Origin: Candidatus Heimdallarchaeota archaeon
Lineage (GTDB): Archaea > Asgardarchaeota > Heimdallarchaeia > Hodarchaeales > Hodarchaeaceae
Direction: 5' to 3'
DNA length: 64,000 nucleotides
Assembly (NCBI GenBank): GCA_020353515.1
Contig: CP070695.1
Location: 4,653,414 to 4,717,413, forward strand
How positions within the stretch are numbered: the stretch's first letter is position 1; the number at the start of each line of letters is the position of its first letter. Of the stretch, positions 36,974 to 45,070 are shown piece by piece. The position numbers and the translations under genes are program-made. Below the pieces are notes generated by a model, which was not told the DNA's origin, made no database searches, and worked only from the letters and a program-made list of their open reading frames with translations.

Positions 36974-38862
36974 TGGGATTCGGGATTGGATTAGGTGCTG
37001 AGGAATATGATAGAATCTATAAAGATCGCGACTTAGTAAAGCGAGTTTTACAGTATTTCTCTCCATATAAAACCATTATGATTTTAGTGATAACATTCAT
37101 ATTTTTACAAAGCATAGTGAATTCCTTGATTCCAATTATCTCCAGGGAAGCAATTAATAGACTTGAAGTGACAACAGGCATTGTAGAACAACAGCTATAT
37201 GTCTTATTTTTAATAATCATCACTCTGATTTTGAATTCTCTTGGGTGGGTGTTTAATTATATTAGACAATCTTATAGTGCTCAAGTAATCGGCGACGTTG
37301 TTCTTAATTTACGTCGAGACGTTAACTCTGCTGTTTTAAATCACGATATGTCTTTTTTTGACAGGTATCCCTCAGGAAAGGTCGTTTCAAGAATCAACAC
37401 AGACTCCCGAGACTTTGGTCAAACAGCGAATCAGTTGATGATGACGAGTTCCTCTCTCCTTCTCGTTCTTATCATGTTTGGAGTTATGTTCAGTATAAAT
37501 GCCTTTCTGACACTTGTGGTTCTCTCTTTAGTTCCTTTTATCTTTCTCATCACATTATCTTTCAGAAAAATGGCACGAAGATTAACTTTATTAGGACAGC
37601 GGGCACTTGCAGTGGTAAATGCTTTTGTACAAGAATCTTTTTCAGGTATTCAAATAGCAAAGACTTTTCGGCAGGAAGATAAATTATTCAATAAATTTAA
37701 GGATGTTAATCAACAATCTTATATTGTCAATAGAAAAAGAGCATATTTGTTTAACTTTCTATTTCCTGCTTTAAGCACCATTCAAGGAATTGCCTTAGCT
37801 CTTCTCATCATCATGGGAGGTACCGCAACACTTAGTGGTGACCTTAAAGCAGGTGATTTTTTTCTCTTTTTGCAAAGTTTACAGCTTTTCTTTTTTCCAC
37901 TTTTCACGATTGCTTCTTTTTGGCCAAGTTTTCAGTCAGGTTTAGCTGCTTCAGAACGTATATTTGCATTAATCGACACACCACCTGTTGTTATTCAAGA
38001 AAAGAATATAATTCCAGAAAAGATAGATGGAGAAATTACATTTACCAATTTAGGATTCTCATATATTAAAGGAAAAGATGTTTTAGATCAAAATAATAGT
38101 ATAGAAGATGAAGTGGAAGGAAAATCCATTAGTACCAAAGTTTTTGACGGATTCTCTCTTAATATTAAACCAGGTGAATCACTAGCAATAGTTGGACATA
38201 CGGGGGCTGGAAAATCTAGTTTAGCGAAGTTACTTGCACGATTCTATGAATTTCAAGATGGTGAAATCCTTATAGATGGTGTGAGTATCCGTGATTATGA
38301 CCTTAAAGCATACAGAAAGCACATTGGAATTATTCATCAAGTCCCCTTCTTATGGGGAGATACTCTGGAGAATAATGTAAAATATGGGAAACCCGATACT
38401 ACACGGGAGGAAGTACTCTGGGCTTTAGAACAAGCTGGAGGAGCAAGTTGGGTTGAGGATTTACCACAGGGCCTTGAAACAAACATCCGAGAAAGGGGAG
38501 CTCTACTCTCAATGGGACAACGTCAACTTGTAGCTTTAGCACGAGTATTATTGGAAAATCCATCAGTCCTAGTTTTGGATGAAGCAACTGCTTCTGTAGA
38601 TCCATTCACAGAAACAAGAATTCAAGAAGCCCTTGAAAAGACGATAAAAGGAAGAACTAGCATCATCATTGCTCATCGTTTATGGACTGTAAGGCATGTG
38701 GATCGTATAATTGTATTAGACCACGGAAAAATTGTTGAAGAAGGGAATCATGATGAATTAATGCAATTAGGAGGGCATTATGCCAATCTCTATGACACAT
38801 ATTTCCGTCATCAATCATTTGAATATATTGAAAAGGTAAAAGAATTCAAAAACCTAAATTGA
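36973..38862 (+). CDS. ABC exporter half-transporter, partner subunit with catalytic Glu
   Basis: 629 residues. Six membrane helices (about 35-320) precede an ATPase domain with Walker A GHTGAGKSS, signature LSMGQRQL, Walker B LVLDEATASVD and H loop AHRLW. The canonical Glu is present, while the signature has Met for Gly. Combined with the Asp of the upstream subunit, this puts the consensus ATP site on this subunit's Walker motifs with the partner's LSGGQ, and the degenerate site on the other side. An insertion with acidic, Asn-rich sequence (about 357-385) separates the first strands of the ATPase domain. Start ATG overlaps the upstream TAA. Confidence 0.93.
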   Translation: MGFGIGLGAEEYDRIYKDRDLVKRVLQYFSPYKTIMILVITFIFLQSIVNSLIPIISREAINRLEVTTGIVEQQLYVLFLIIITLILNSLGWVFNYIRQSYSAQVIGDVVLNLRRDVNSAVLNHDMSFFDRYPSGKVVSRINTDSRDFGQTANQLMMTSSSLLLVLIMFGVMFSINAFLTLVVLSLVPFIFLITLSFRKMARRLTLLGQRALAVVNAFVQESFSGIQIAKTFRQEDKLFNKFKDVNQQSYIVNRKRAYLFNFLFPALSTIQGIALALLIIMGGTATLSGDLKAGDFFLFLQSLQLFFFPLFTIASFWPSFQSGLAASERIFALIDTPPVVIQEKNIIPEKIDGEITFTNLGFSYIKGKDVLDQNNSIEDEVEGKSISTKVFDGFSLNIKPGESLAIVGHTGAGKSSLAKLLARFYEFQDGEILIDGVSIRDYDLKAYRKHIGIIHQVPFLWGDTLENNVKYGKPDTTREEVLWALEQAGGASWVEDLPQGLETNIRERGALLSMGQRQLVALARVLLENPSVLVLDEATASVDPFTETRIQEALEKTIKGRTSIIIAHRLWTVRHVDRIIVLDHGKIVEEGNHDELMQLGGHYANLYDTYFRHQSFEYIEKVKEFKNLN

Positions 38863-38876
38863 TAGAATATTTTCAT

Positions 38877-39995
38877 TCAACCAGAAGTTGGCTTTGATAT
38901 TCTCATAGCGAAGACAAATCCACCAAGATTAAGAAGTGTGGCGATTGATGCAACGATCATAATGTCAGTATAACCTCCTCCTACTGATGTAATAATTAAT
39001 GCAATAAAAGAACCGATAAGACTCGCAATAGGTAAAATGCTGGTAATTATCCCTGCAGCTGTTGATTTGTCAAAGAGACTTTTTTCTATGGAAAATCTCA
39101 ATGTTCCAACGTAAAGGAGCGCCCAGGATAATCCAAGAATGATTTGTAATGGAATAATTCCCCAGAAACTTTGGGGGATCGTAAACGAAATGAAGCTAAT
39201 ACTGGAAAATATTAATCCTAATGTTACCATTCTTTGACTATCCATCTTGTCAGTGAACTTCGTCATAATGATTACTTGTGTCCCTGCATTAGTGAATTGG
39301 ATAAATCCAACCCAGAAAGTGTTAGCCCCCAACTCCTCTATTAAAAATAAGGACCAAAATACCCATATTGCTGATGCAAAGCTATGTCTTATTACTAAGG
39401 CCAGGTATATCTCTTTTCGGTCCCAAAAGACGGATAGTACGGAATCTTTATATTTTTGGGAGTCAGATTTCTCTTCTTTGAGAGTAAATGCAATAAAAGC
39501 TGCCACAATGAACGCAAATGAAGCAAAAACAAATATTCCCTCAATCCAGAATAAACCTATTACTCCACTGATAAGAACTCCTATAGCCCATCCTAAAGAA
39601 CCGTATGCAGAGAAGTTTCCAATCTTGTCTCCTTTATCTGAAACTAATGCAACCAGAGCTGGAGCAAACATTCCTAATCCGATACCACTGAGGGCTCTAA
39701 AAAGAATGAACTCGAACTTATAGGGAATAATTTGACCTATTATGGTGACTGCGGCTGCAACTGAACCAATTATGACGAATATTTTCCTTACACCAATCAG
39801 GTCTGAGAGTCTTCCAGATAGAACCCCACAGCTAAAAGCAACAATGCCATAGAGAAGTGCAGCGAAAGCGATTTCAGGATCAGATAGACCAATTTGATGA
39901 CCCCAGTACGGGATATATGTAAATACTGAGAGTGTAGCTAAGTTTGCAAGAAACTGGATGATACCCTCTTTGGACAACATAAATAAACAAATCAC
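38877..39995 (-). CDS. Major facilitator superfamily transporter
   Basis: 372 residues with about twelve hydrophobic segments. GRLSDLIGVRKIF is the loop 2-3 MFS signature (GxLsDrxGrk), and the family sugar/drug permease pattern is visible at RALSGIGLGMFAPALVALVSDKG. The start may be GTG 39995 or ATG 39980 (MLSKEGI); neither has a clear ribosome site. Substrate unknown, probably efflux given the GxGMFAPA helix 5 type motif, but this is weak. Convergent with the ABC exporter gene (14 bases between the stops). Confidence 0.85.
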   Translation of the reverse strand: MICLFMLSKEGIIQFLANLATLSVFTYIPYWGHQIGLSDPEIAFAALLYGIVAFSCGVLSGRLSDLIGVRKIFVIIGSVAAAVTIIGQIIPYKFEFILFRALSGIGLGMFAPALVALVSDKGDKIGNFSAYGSLGWAIGVLISGVIGLFWIEGIFVFASFAFIVAAFIAFTLKEEKSDSQKYKDSVLSVFWDRKEIYLALVIRHSFASAIWVFWSLFLIEELGANTFWVGFIQFTNAGTQVIIMTKFTDKMDSQRMVTLGLIFSSISFISFTIPQSFWGIIPLQIILGLSWALLYVGTLRFSIEKSLFDKSTAAGIITSILPIASLIGSFIALIITSVGGGYTDIMIVASIATLLNLGGFVFAMRISKPTSG

Positions 39996-40148
39996 TGGAA
40001 TTTTTATGTAGAATCTGAAAAGTTATTCTTAGGAATTTTTGATAAAAACTGATATAAGATTGAAATAGATCATTTTATAATTAATACGTATTAGGAAAAT
40101 TGATTATTATCCTCTTTCTATTTTAGATTCGATGGACATTGAAGAAAT

Positions 40149-40883
40149 ATGGTAGTGGACAAAGGATACGAAAAATCTGCTCATTTATATGACATATTCG
40201 ATAACAAAGATAATATCACCTTTTTTCTTAAGTATGGGGAAGAGGCTGAGACGATATTAGATATCGGTGCTGGTACTGGAAGAATTGCAATTCCCTTAGC
40301 TGAAAGGGGAGTCAAAATTGTCTGTATTGAACCATCTCCTTCAATGCGAAAGGAATTTCTCAAGAAACTTCAGAATCGACCAGAGCTTGAGGATAGAATT
40401 ACTTTGGTTGCAGGGGATGTTCAAACTTTTAGATTGGCAGAAATTTTTTCCGTGGTATTTCTATCTGGTAGTTTTGACCATATCCCTAACAGGGACAGAA
40501 TCATATCGTTTCAGAATATTAATCGGCACTTAAAACCTAATGGGAAGCTTATTTTTGATATTCATATTGGTAATATGAAAGATTCTCCGTTATTGTTAGT
40601 TGATACAGTCAAAAGGAAAAACTATGAGTATAAACGATTCATTGGAACTAAAATTCTTCCAGATAATATGATAGATGTATTACTTGTCTTTGAAACGTAC
40701 AAACAAGGAAAATTAATTGAAAAAATTGAACAACGGTCATCAGCTTTTACTACAACCCAAACCAAAGTTCACCAATTATTAGAGGAGACAAACTTCATAA
40801 TTCAGAAAGAATATTCTGATTATCACTATTCACCCTTTTACAAGGGAGATTCACTTCTGATAATAGAAGCTATCAAAAATTAA
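40149..40883 (+). CDS. Class I SAM-dependent methyltransferase
   Basis: 244 residues. SAM motif I is ILDIGAGTGRIAIPLA (about 38-53), the ribose-binding acid is in VCIEPSPSM, motif II AGDVQTF, and post-motif FDIHIGN. The closest general class is Methyltransf_25/11 (small-molecule or unknown acceptor). No specificity feature can be named. Single gene between the MFS transporter (divergent) and the phosphoesterase pseudogene (convergent, four bases away). Confidence 0.82.
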   Translation: MVVDKGYEKSAHLYDIFDNKDNITFFLKYGEEAETILDIGAGTGRIAIPLAERGVKIVCIEPSPSMRKEFLKKLQNRPELEDRITLVAGDVQTFRLAEIFSVVFLSGSFDHIPNRDRIISFQNINRHLKPNGKLIFDIHIGNMKDSPLLLVDTVKRKNYEYKRFIGTKILPDNMIDVLLVFETYKQGKLIEKIEQRSSAFTTTQTKVHQLLEETNFIIQKEYSDYHYSPFYKGDSLLIIEAIKN

Positions 40884-40887
40884 TTTC

Positions 40888-41381
40888 TTAAATTATAGGG
40901 CTGTTTAAGATTTCCTCAAATCCAGGTAATCGCCAGTCATCACTATGAAATCCCGTTGGAACATAAAGGATACTAAGAATACTCTTGTTGCCAATATTAA
41001 TCCTTTTTAAATTAATGTACTGCAATTTTTCAGCGTTTTTGATCTAGTAGAGAAAGTGGGAACATCTAAATAATATTCATCTATTAAAAAGTCAGGAAAA
41101 TACTCACGATTACCTGTTACGTAATAAACAGGTTTTCCAAGATCGTTAAAGACATTTAAGGTCTTGATAGAGGATTCAATTGATAAGTCAAGAGCTTGAT
41201 CCATTTTTGCGGAATAAAACATTTGGATTTTTTCTTCAACAGAGCGTGAAATGAGTGCATTTACGAAAATCGGTTCACTGGTATCGAAATATTCAGAAAA
41301 ATCGCCAACTAATAAGTACATTTCAGCAGAAGGAACTTCTCTAGGTTCACCATGTAAATCCCCAAAAATTCAGACTTTCAT
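40888..41381 (-). pseudogene. Broken calcineurin-like metallophosphoesterase
   Basis: Reads as one protein only if two lesions are repaired. From ATG 41381 the frame reads MKV-stop-IFGDLHGEPREV, with TGA (41370-41372) where a Trp codon TGG would fit; GDLHG is the first metal motif. It then continues through LLVGDFSEYF and VTGNRE. Near 41040 an A5 run shifts the frame: reading A6 restores LQYINLKRINIGNKSILS, then VPTGFHSDDWRLPGF, to TAA 40888. About 164 codons in all. It begins 18 bases after the alaX stop on the same strand. The lesions could also be assembly errors. UGA is a normal stop elsewhere in the window, so recoding is unlikely. Confidence 0.7.
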
Positions 41382-41398
41382 TGCATCATCTGAGAGAA

Positions 41399-42109
41399 TT
41401 ATTCGATAGTGAAATAGAGTCTTCTATTATTTTTTCCTTTATTAACTAGTTTTTTAATGCTTATTTTCCCAATTTCCTTTAACGCTTGGATGTGACACCC
41501 ACCATCAGGTTGACGGTCAAAGTTTTTTATATCAACAATTCGAAGATTCTTGATACCTTTTGGAATCCCCATTGCAAGTTTTACCAGATCAGGATCTTTT
41601 TCCACTTCTGATCGCGTGAGATAATATACTTCCACAGGATGATTCTCTTGGATTATTTTGTTACTCTTCTCCACCTGCTCTTCTATCAATGACCGATCGA
41701 AGTGTTCAAGATTAAAATCGATCCGACCTTGCTCTGTGGATGCGATATCGTTACCTGTGATTTTGGCACCGAGATTCTTATAGAATGCACCACTTAGAAC
41801 GTGAGCACAAGTGTGATACCTCATCAATTTATAGCGTCTTTCCCAATCCAGTGTACATGAGACTTTATCTCCAACTTGAAGCCCTTCTTTATCAACTTCA
41901 TGAGAAATATCGCTTCCAAACTTCCCAACATATACTACATTAAAAACCTCAGATCCTCTTGTGAGGGTTCCCACATCGTTTGCTATCCCCCCAGATTTAG
42001 GATAGAACGCGGTTTGATTTAAAACTACATATTTACCATCCTTTACAGAAACTACTTCAGCCTCAAATTCTTTTAACAGCATATCATCTAAATAAAGTGC
42101 TTTAGACAT
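41399..42109 (-). CDS. alaX: Alanyl-tRNA editing protein AlaX
   Basis: 236 residues, AlaX-M size. It is a free-standing homologue of the AlaRS editing domain that removes Ser or Gly from mischarged tRNA-Ala. The N-terminal strand-rich part holds LNQTAFYPKSGGIANDVG, matching the conserved FYPxxGGQ segment. The zinc-binding HxxxH is in RYHTCAHVLSGAFYK (about 99-103), and the partner CxxxH region is PDGGCHIQALKEIG. GGGAAAG precedes ATG 42109. It is probably the first gene of a unit with the now broken phosphoesterase downstream. Confidence 0.92.
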   Translation of the reverse strand: MSKALYLDDMLLKEFEAEVVSVKDGKYVVLNQTAFYPKSGGIANDVGTLTRGSEVFNVVYVGKFGSDISHEVDKEGLQVGDKVSCTLDWERRYKLMRYHTCAHVLSGAFYKNLGAKITGNDIASTEQGRIDFNLEHFDRSLIEEQVEKSNKIIQENHPVEVYYLTRSEVEKDPDLVKLAMGIPKGIKNLRIVDIKNFDRQPDGGCHIQALKEIGKISIKKLVNKGKNNRRLYFTIE

Positions 42110-42164
42110 TTTTCTTTCCCAAAATGCATGAAGTTATTTTTTTCTAATATCAGTTTTCCCTGAA

Positions 42165-42686
42165 TTATGAATCCTTTCTTAGATGGAAATGAGTAAGACC
42201 TGGACATTCAGTAGATAGAGTATATGTACAATCTTGACATTCAAGCCACATGTTTTTTGATCGGATTCGATTTATTCCTATACCTAAATACAATCCAACT
42301 CCTAATATTAATTGAATTAATCCAATCAACACATGTGGAGCTTTGACTATGGAAGTTAAACCAAAAGCAACCCCAGCACCTAGCAATAATCGAAACAAGA
42401 ATCGAATATACTTGTCTTCAGAAGAAAATACTGGAATTTTCATCAAACGAAAAATGGTTGGGAGAAACATCGCTGCGCTGATACAGACTAAAGTGAACCA
42501 ATCAAGTTGAAACGCTCTCACAATCAAGATGATTAAACCACCGATTAATACTCCACTATAAAAACCTGTACATCCTAAACAAAGAAATAATCCTCCAACA
42601 GAGAAAGTGTGGGATCTGAATTGCCCACATATTGGATGGTGGGCTAAGGAAAGTTTCACAAATCCCTTCAATTGCTCTAGGTTCAT
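42165..42686 (-). CDS. DUF2085-like integral membrane protein
   Basis: 173 residues with four hydrophobic helices. The N-terminal HHPICGQFRSHTFSVGG followed by LFLCLGCTGFYSG resembles the conserved cysteine/RS/CxxC-TG pattern of DUF2085 proteins. A further CQDC plus CPGL cysteine group lies at the C-terminus. The function of DUF2085 is unknown. ATG 42686 follows GGGTAA. Upstream, 42687-43051 is a 365-base non-coding stretch containing the operator of the divergent gene. Confidence 0.6.
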   Translation of the reverse strand: MNLEQLKGFVKLSLAHHPICGQFRSHTFSVGGLFLCLGCTGFYSGVLIGGLIILIVRAFQLDWFTLVCISAAMFLPTIFRLMKIPVFSSEDKYIRFLFRLLLGAGVAFGLTSIVKAPHVLIGLIQLILGVGLYLGIGINRIRSKNMWLECQDCTYTLSTECPGLTHFHLRKDS

Positions 42687-42940
42687 GAAGTTACCCTAAA
42701 AACATTATTAAATAGGTTAATAACCAGAAATGATCTGCTTTTGAATGATATTTCATTCGTTTTAATGATTATTATTGTAATTTATCATGGTATATCTCTA
42801 TATAGTAGATTAATCCAGAAGTATCTTATCAAATAAGAGTACTTCCTCAAAGCACATCTCCGAGTTAATTAATCCAAAAATAAAACAATAAACCTAATAT
42901 TTTAAGACTCGCACTTATGAATACTAATTGGTGTTTAGAA

Positions 42941-42990
42941 CCTGAACACTTTTAGAAAAAACTGTTCAGGCTCTGTACATTGCTGTTCAG
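42941..42990 (+). promoter_or_regulatory. Candidate operator: inverted repeat CCTGAACA/TGTTCAGG plus a third TGTTCAG
   Basis: CCTGAACA at 42941-42948 pairs with TGTTCAGG at 42963-42970 (perfect eight-base arms). A further TGTTCAG lies at 42984-42990. Centres are about 21-22 bases apart, close to two helical turns, so a dimeric regulator could bind all on one face of the DNA. It sits just upstream of the TATA box of the gene pair 43052/43626. The second of those encodes a winged-helix protein, a possible ligand of this site. Confidence 0.5.
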
Positions 42991-42997
42991 AGCGTAG

Positions 42998-43006
42998 TTA
43001 TATAAA
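42998..43006 (+). promoter_or_regulatory. TATA box for the 43052-44096 gene pair
   Basis: TTATATAAA, a strong archaeal TATA box, 45 bases before the ATG at 43052. The expected start of transcription is near 43030, giving a leader of roughly 20 bases with AAAAGGTG as ribosome site. Confidence 0.55.
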
Positions 43007-43051
43007 GGATGAATTTTTGTCTTTACTTGCAACAAAGATTGCAATAAAAAG

Positions 43052-43594
43052 GTGTTAAAAATGAGTGTTATAACAAATTCATTTTTCAAGTCAGTAACAG
43101 TAACTGTTGTTGTAGTAATCGCTTCAATCGGGTTTGCATTCATAACAAATCCAACTGCAGTGTTTATACCTCGACATCAGTTTGAATTTCAACTAACGGA
43201 TGTAGCTGATGATGTCAATGTCAGTTATCTAGATATTATTGAATATGGGTCGTATAAGCAAGGGAAGAATGTTGTTTTGTACATAGAAGTTGCAACAGAA
43301 ATTAATCACAGTACCCCAGGGCCCCATTATTGGTTGACAATTGTGGCAAAATATCCTAATGATGATACTGCTCACATTTATTGGAATGAAGTTTATAATG
43401 GTACTGAACAGAATTATCAATCCGATGTGGCTATCACTGGTAATCGTCTAGAAGTTGCTTTCTCCATTGATAAATTTATCCCGAAATCTTATATGGTCGG
43501 TATTGAAGTTCGAGCATCAGGCTTTATTTCAGAAGATTCTAGCCCCTCTGCGCGAGATAATCCCTTGAAAACGCGTTTCTTGGGAATAATCTAA
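43052..43594 (+). CDS. Secreted or membrane-anchored protein of unknown function
   Basis: 180 residues: ATG, start-proximal lysine (MSVITNSFFKS), one hydrophobic helix (about 11-30, VTVTVVVVIASIGFAFI), then a soluble domain of predominantly beta pattern with aromatic residues (HYWLTIVAKYP; HIYWNEVYNGTE). It looks like an extracytoplasmic beta-sandwich held by an N-terminal anchor or released by signal peptidase. No family is recognised. The following winged-helix gene starts 31 bases downstream, so they are probably co-transcribed from the TATA box at 42998. Confidence 0.65.
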   Translation: MLKMSVITNSFFKSVTVTVVVVIASIGFAFITNPTAVFIPRHQFEFQLTDVADDVNVSYLDIIEYGSYKQGKNVVLYIEVATEINHSTPGPHYWLTIVAKYPNDDTAHIYWNEVYNGTEQNYQSDVAITGNRLEVAFSIDKFIPKSYMVGIEVRASGFISEDSSPSARDNPLKTRFLGII

Positions 43595-43625
43595 TGCCAA
43601 CCTTCTTTTTTAGAGGTAATCAGAC

Positions 43626-44096
43626 ATGGAACAGATAGCTGAAAACGAAATGAAACTTGAGGATTTCCTTGTCAACAAACACGTTACATCGATTTTTCTA
43701 CATTTGAAGAACGAAAAGAAACCTTTGGGAGTTCGAGAAGTTCAGAGAAATCTTAATATAAGTAGCGTGGGTAGTACTCACTGGCATTTACAAAAATTAA
43801 TTGAAAATGGAGCTATCGAACAAGTTGAAGGGAATAAATATCAGCTAGTTGAAAAATATGCAAAGCTTAAGAGTATCCCATTAAGAGTGGTGATGGATCA
43901 TTATTTCGTTGGGAATAAACTTGTACCAAACATATTCTTCTTGATGTTTTTCCTGTTAAATATCTTAGTTCTCGCTATTTTAACAATAATACTTAATTTG
44001 TTGCCTATAGGATTTTTGATTTGCTTTTCTAGTACTATAGTCAGTTTAGTTGTTGTTTTTCGTTTTTATCATCATATATCAAGAAATGGATATTAG
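43626..44096 (+). CDS. Membrane-anchored winged-helix DNA-binding protein
   Basis: 156 residues. Residues 10-75 form a winged helix: LEDFLVNKHVTSIFLHLK, then LGVREVQRNLNISSVGSTHWHLQKLIENGAIEQVEGNKYQL, with the ArsR/MarR-like recognition helix around SVGSTHWHLQKL. Two hydrophobic helices (about 98-140) follow, so the protein is anchored in the membrane with the DNA-binding end in the cytoplasm. It may sense a membrane or outside signal. The promoter upstream of its partner gene carries a repeated TGTTCAG motif that this protein may bind. The function is inferred only. Confidence 0.72.
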   Translation: MEQIAENEMKLEDFLVNKHVTSIFLHLKNEKKPLGVREVQRNLNISSVGSTHWHLQKLIENGAIEQVEGNKYQLVEKYAKLKSIPLRVVMDHYFVGNKLVPNIFFLMFFLLNILVLAILTIILNLLPIGFLICFSSTIVSLVVVFRFYHHISRNGY

Positions 44097-44209
44097 AAAG
44101 GATAAACCTCTTAACCCACATCCTTTTCTTTTTTTGCCCCTTAACCTGTATTCGCTTATATGATTCTGGTTTTTATGATTGCTACTAAGAAATCAATTGT
44201 TTATTAGTG

Positions 44210-44677
44210 TTATAATTCCATATAACAGAGTAAGGAGAGAAAGAATAGTAAAATTCCCAATATTTTGAAACTTAAATTTCCCCAAAAGGAATCCCAATCT
44301 AGAAATCCTTTCACACGAAAAATCCCTATCCACACTCCACTATGATTAAAAGCGTCAACAAAAGAATGGATAAAAATTGCTCCAAAAATTGATCCAACCA
44401 ACGTAATCAGTAATGAACCTACTATCGGTATACCTTGGATGACAATCAAAAGAAATAATGGAATACCGTATAATAAATTGTGTGTTCCTTTACCTCGGTG
44501 AGGAACAATCTGATTAAATGTGATTCGTGCAATTTTTTGATCTTGATCTGGCAATCGTGAAAAAATTGGTGCGATCAAGAATGTTCCGATTCCCCACAGG
44601 ATGATTGGCGTTTTGAAGATCCCTAGCAACAGACTAACAAACCCAATCCCGAAAAAAACATGAGTCAAACCTCTCAT
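44210..44677 (-). CDS. Membrane metal-dependent hydrolase, YdjM/DUF457-like
   Basis: 155 residues from ATG 44677, preceded by GGGAT; TTG 44689 lies in frame upstream. About four membrane helices. Conserved polar blocks are GLTHVFFGIG near the start, LPDQDQ, PHRGKGTHNLLYG and FIHSFVDAFNHSGV. These match the His/Asp pattern of the YdjM (LexA-binding inner membrane-associated hydrolase, DUF457) family, where HRGxTHS is the hallmark. Substrate unknown. Same strand as the zinc-finger gene upstream; not clearly an operon (57-base gap). Confidence 0.7.
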   Translation of the reverse strand: MRGLTHVFFGIGFVSLLLGIFKTPIILWGIGTFLIAPIFSRLPDQDQKIARITFNQIVPHRGKGTHNLLYGIPLFLLIVIQGIPIVGSLLITLVGSIFGAIFIHSFVDAFNHSGVWIGIFRVKGFLDWDSFWGNLSFKILGILLFFLSLLCYMEL

Positions 44678-44746
44678 ATTAGATCCCAAGAATTTCTTCG
44701 AATTCTGAATTTTAGAATCTAGGTCATAATACAGTAATACTCTATT

Positions 44747-45070
44747 CTAGTATTGTCGTATCAGATTAAATACTCGTGAGATTCTATCATTCTTATCGAT
44801 ATAATGGGAATATTTTAGATGCCCTAATAATCCTGTCTTGCTGAAAAGTCCTTTATTGCACACATAACAAGAAAACTGCCCAAGGTTGCATGGTGAATGT
44901 TTTATATGGAGTCGTAAGTTTTTTATTCTAGAAAATGGCTTTCCACACCATTCACAAAGATATTCTTCTTGAGGGAGAACTTCTAAGATCATTTTTCGTT
45001 GCTTTTCACTTAATGGTTTCTGATATATTCCCTTCTTAATTGATATCGGATTGAAAAGGTTCAGCTCCAA
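44747..45070 (-). CDS. Two-finger C2H2-like zinc protein
   Basis: 107 residues at most. Two finger-like units follow each other: YLCEWCGKPFSRIKNLRLHIKH (CxxC, twelve residues, H), with a further Cys nearby, and FSCYVCNKGLFSKTGLLGHL followed by a HxxxxH-type end (KYSHY). The second is a nearly classical C2H2 finger, CxxC-x12-HxxxxH, with the phenylalanine and leucine core residues. The start is doubtful: TTG 45070 lies inside the decayed surface gene on the other strand, and ATG 44992 is an alternative. DNA or RNA binding is likely. Confidence 0.6.
   Translation of the reverse strand: MELNLFNPISIKKGIYQKPLSEKQRKMILEVLPQEEYLCEWCGKPFSRIKNLRLHIKHSPCNLGQFSCYVCNKGLFSKTGLLGHLKYSHYIDKNDRISRVFNLIRQY

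Larger units (their letters stand above)
42687..43051. other. Intergenic region, 365 bases, with operator and TATA box near its right end
   Basis: Mostly AT-rich with no open frame. Its right end has three copies of a TGTTCAG motif followed by a TATA box, described as separate features. The left part must contain the promoter of the DUF2085-like gene on the minus strand, but nothing distinctive was seen there. Confidence 0.4.

Noticed and set aside
39247..39723. 158-codon plus-strand frame
   Set aside because: It lies entirely within the MFS transporter gene on the minus strand, whose membrane and loop motifs are clear; the plus-strand product has no recognisable pattern.
40318..40533. Second frame of 71 codons inside the methyltransferase gene
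   Set aside because: Wholly within a gene with an intact SAM motif in another frame.
41370..41372. TGA as a selenocysteine or recoded tryptophan codon
   Set aside because: No SECIS-like hairpin was evident, the family position does not need selenocysteine, and TGA is an ordinary stop in this window; a second frameshift lesion in the same gene favours a pseudogene.
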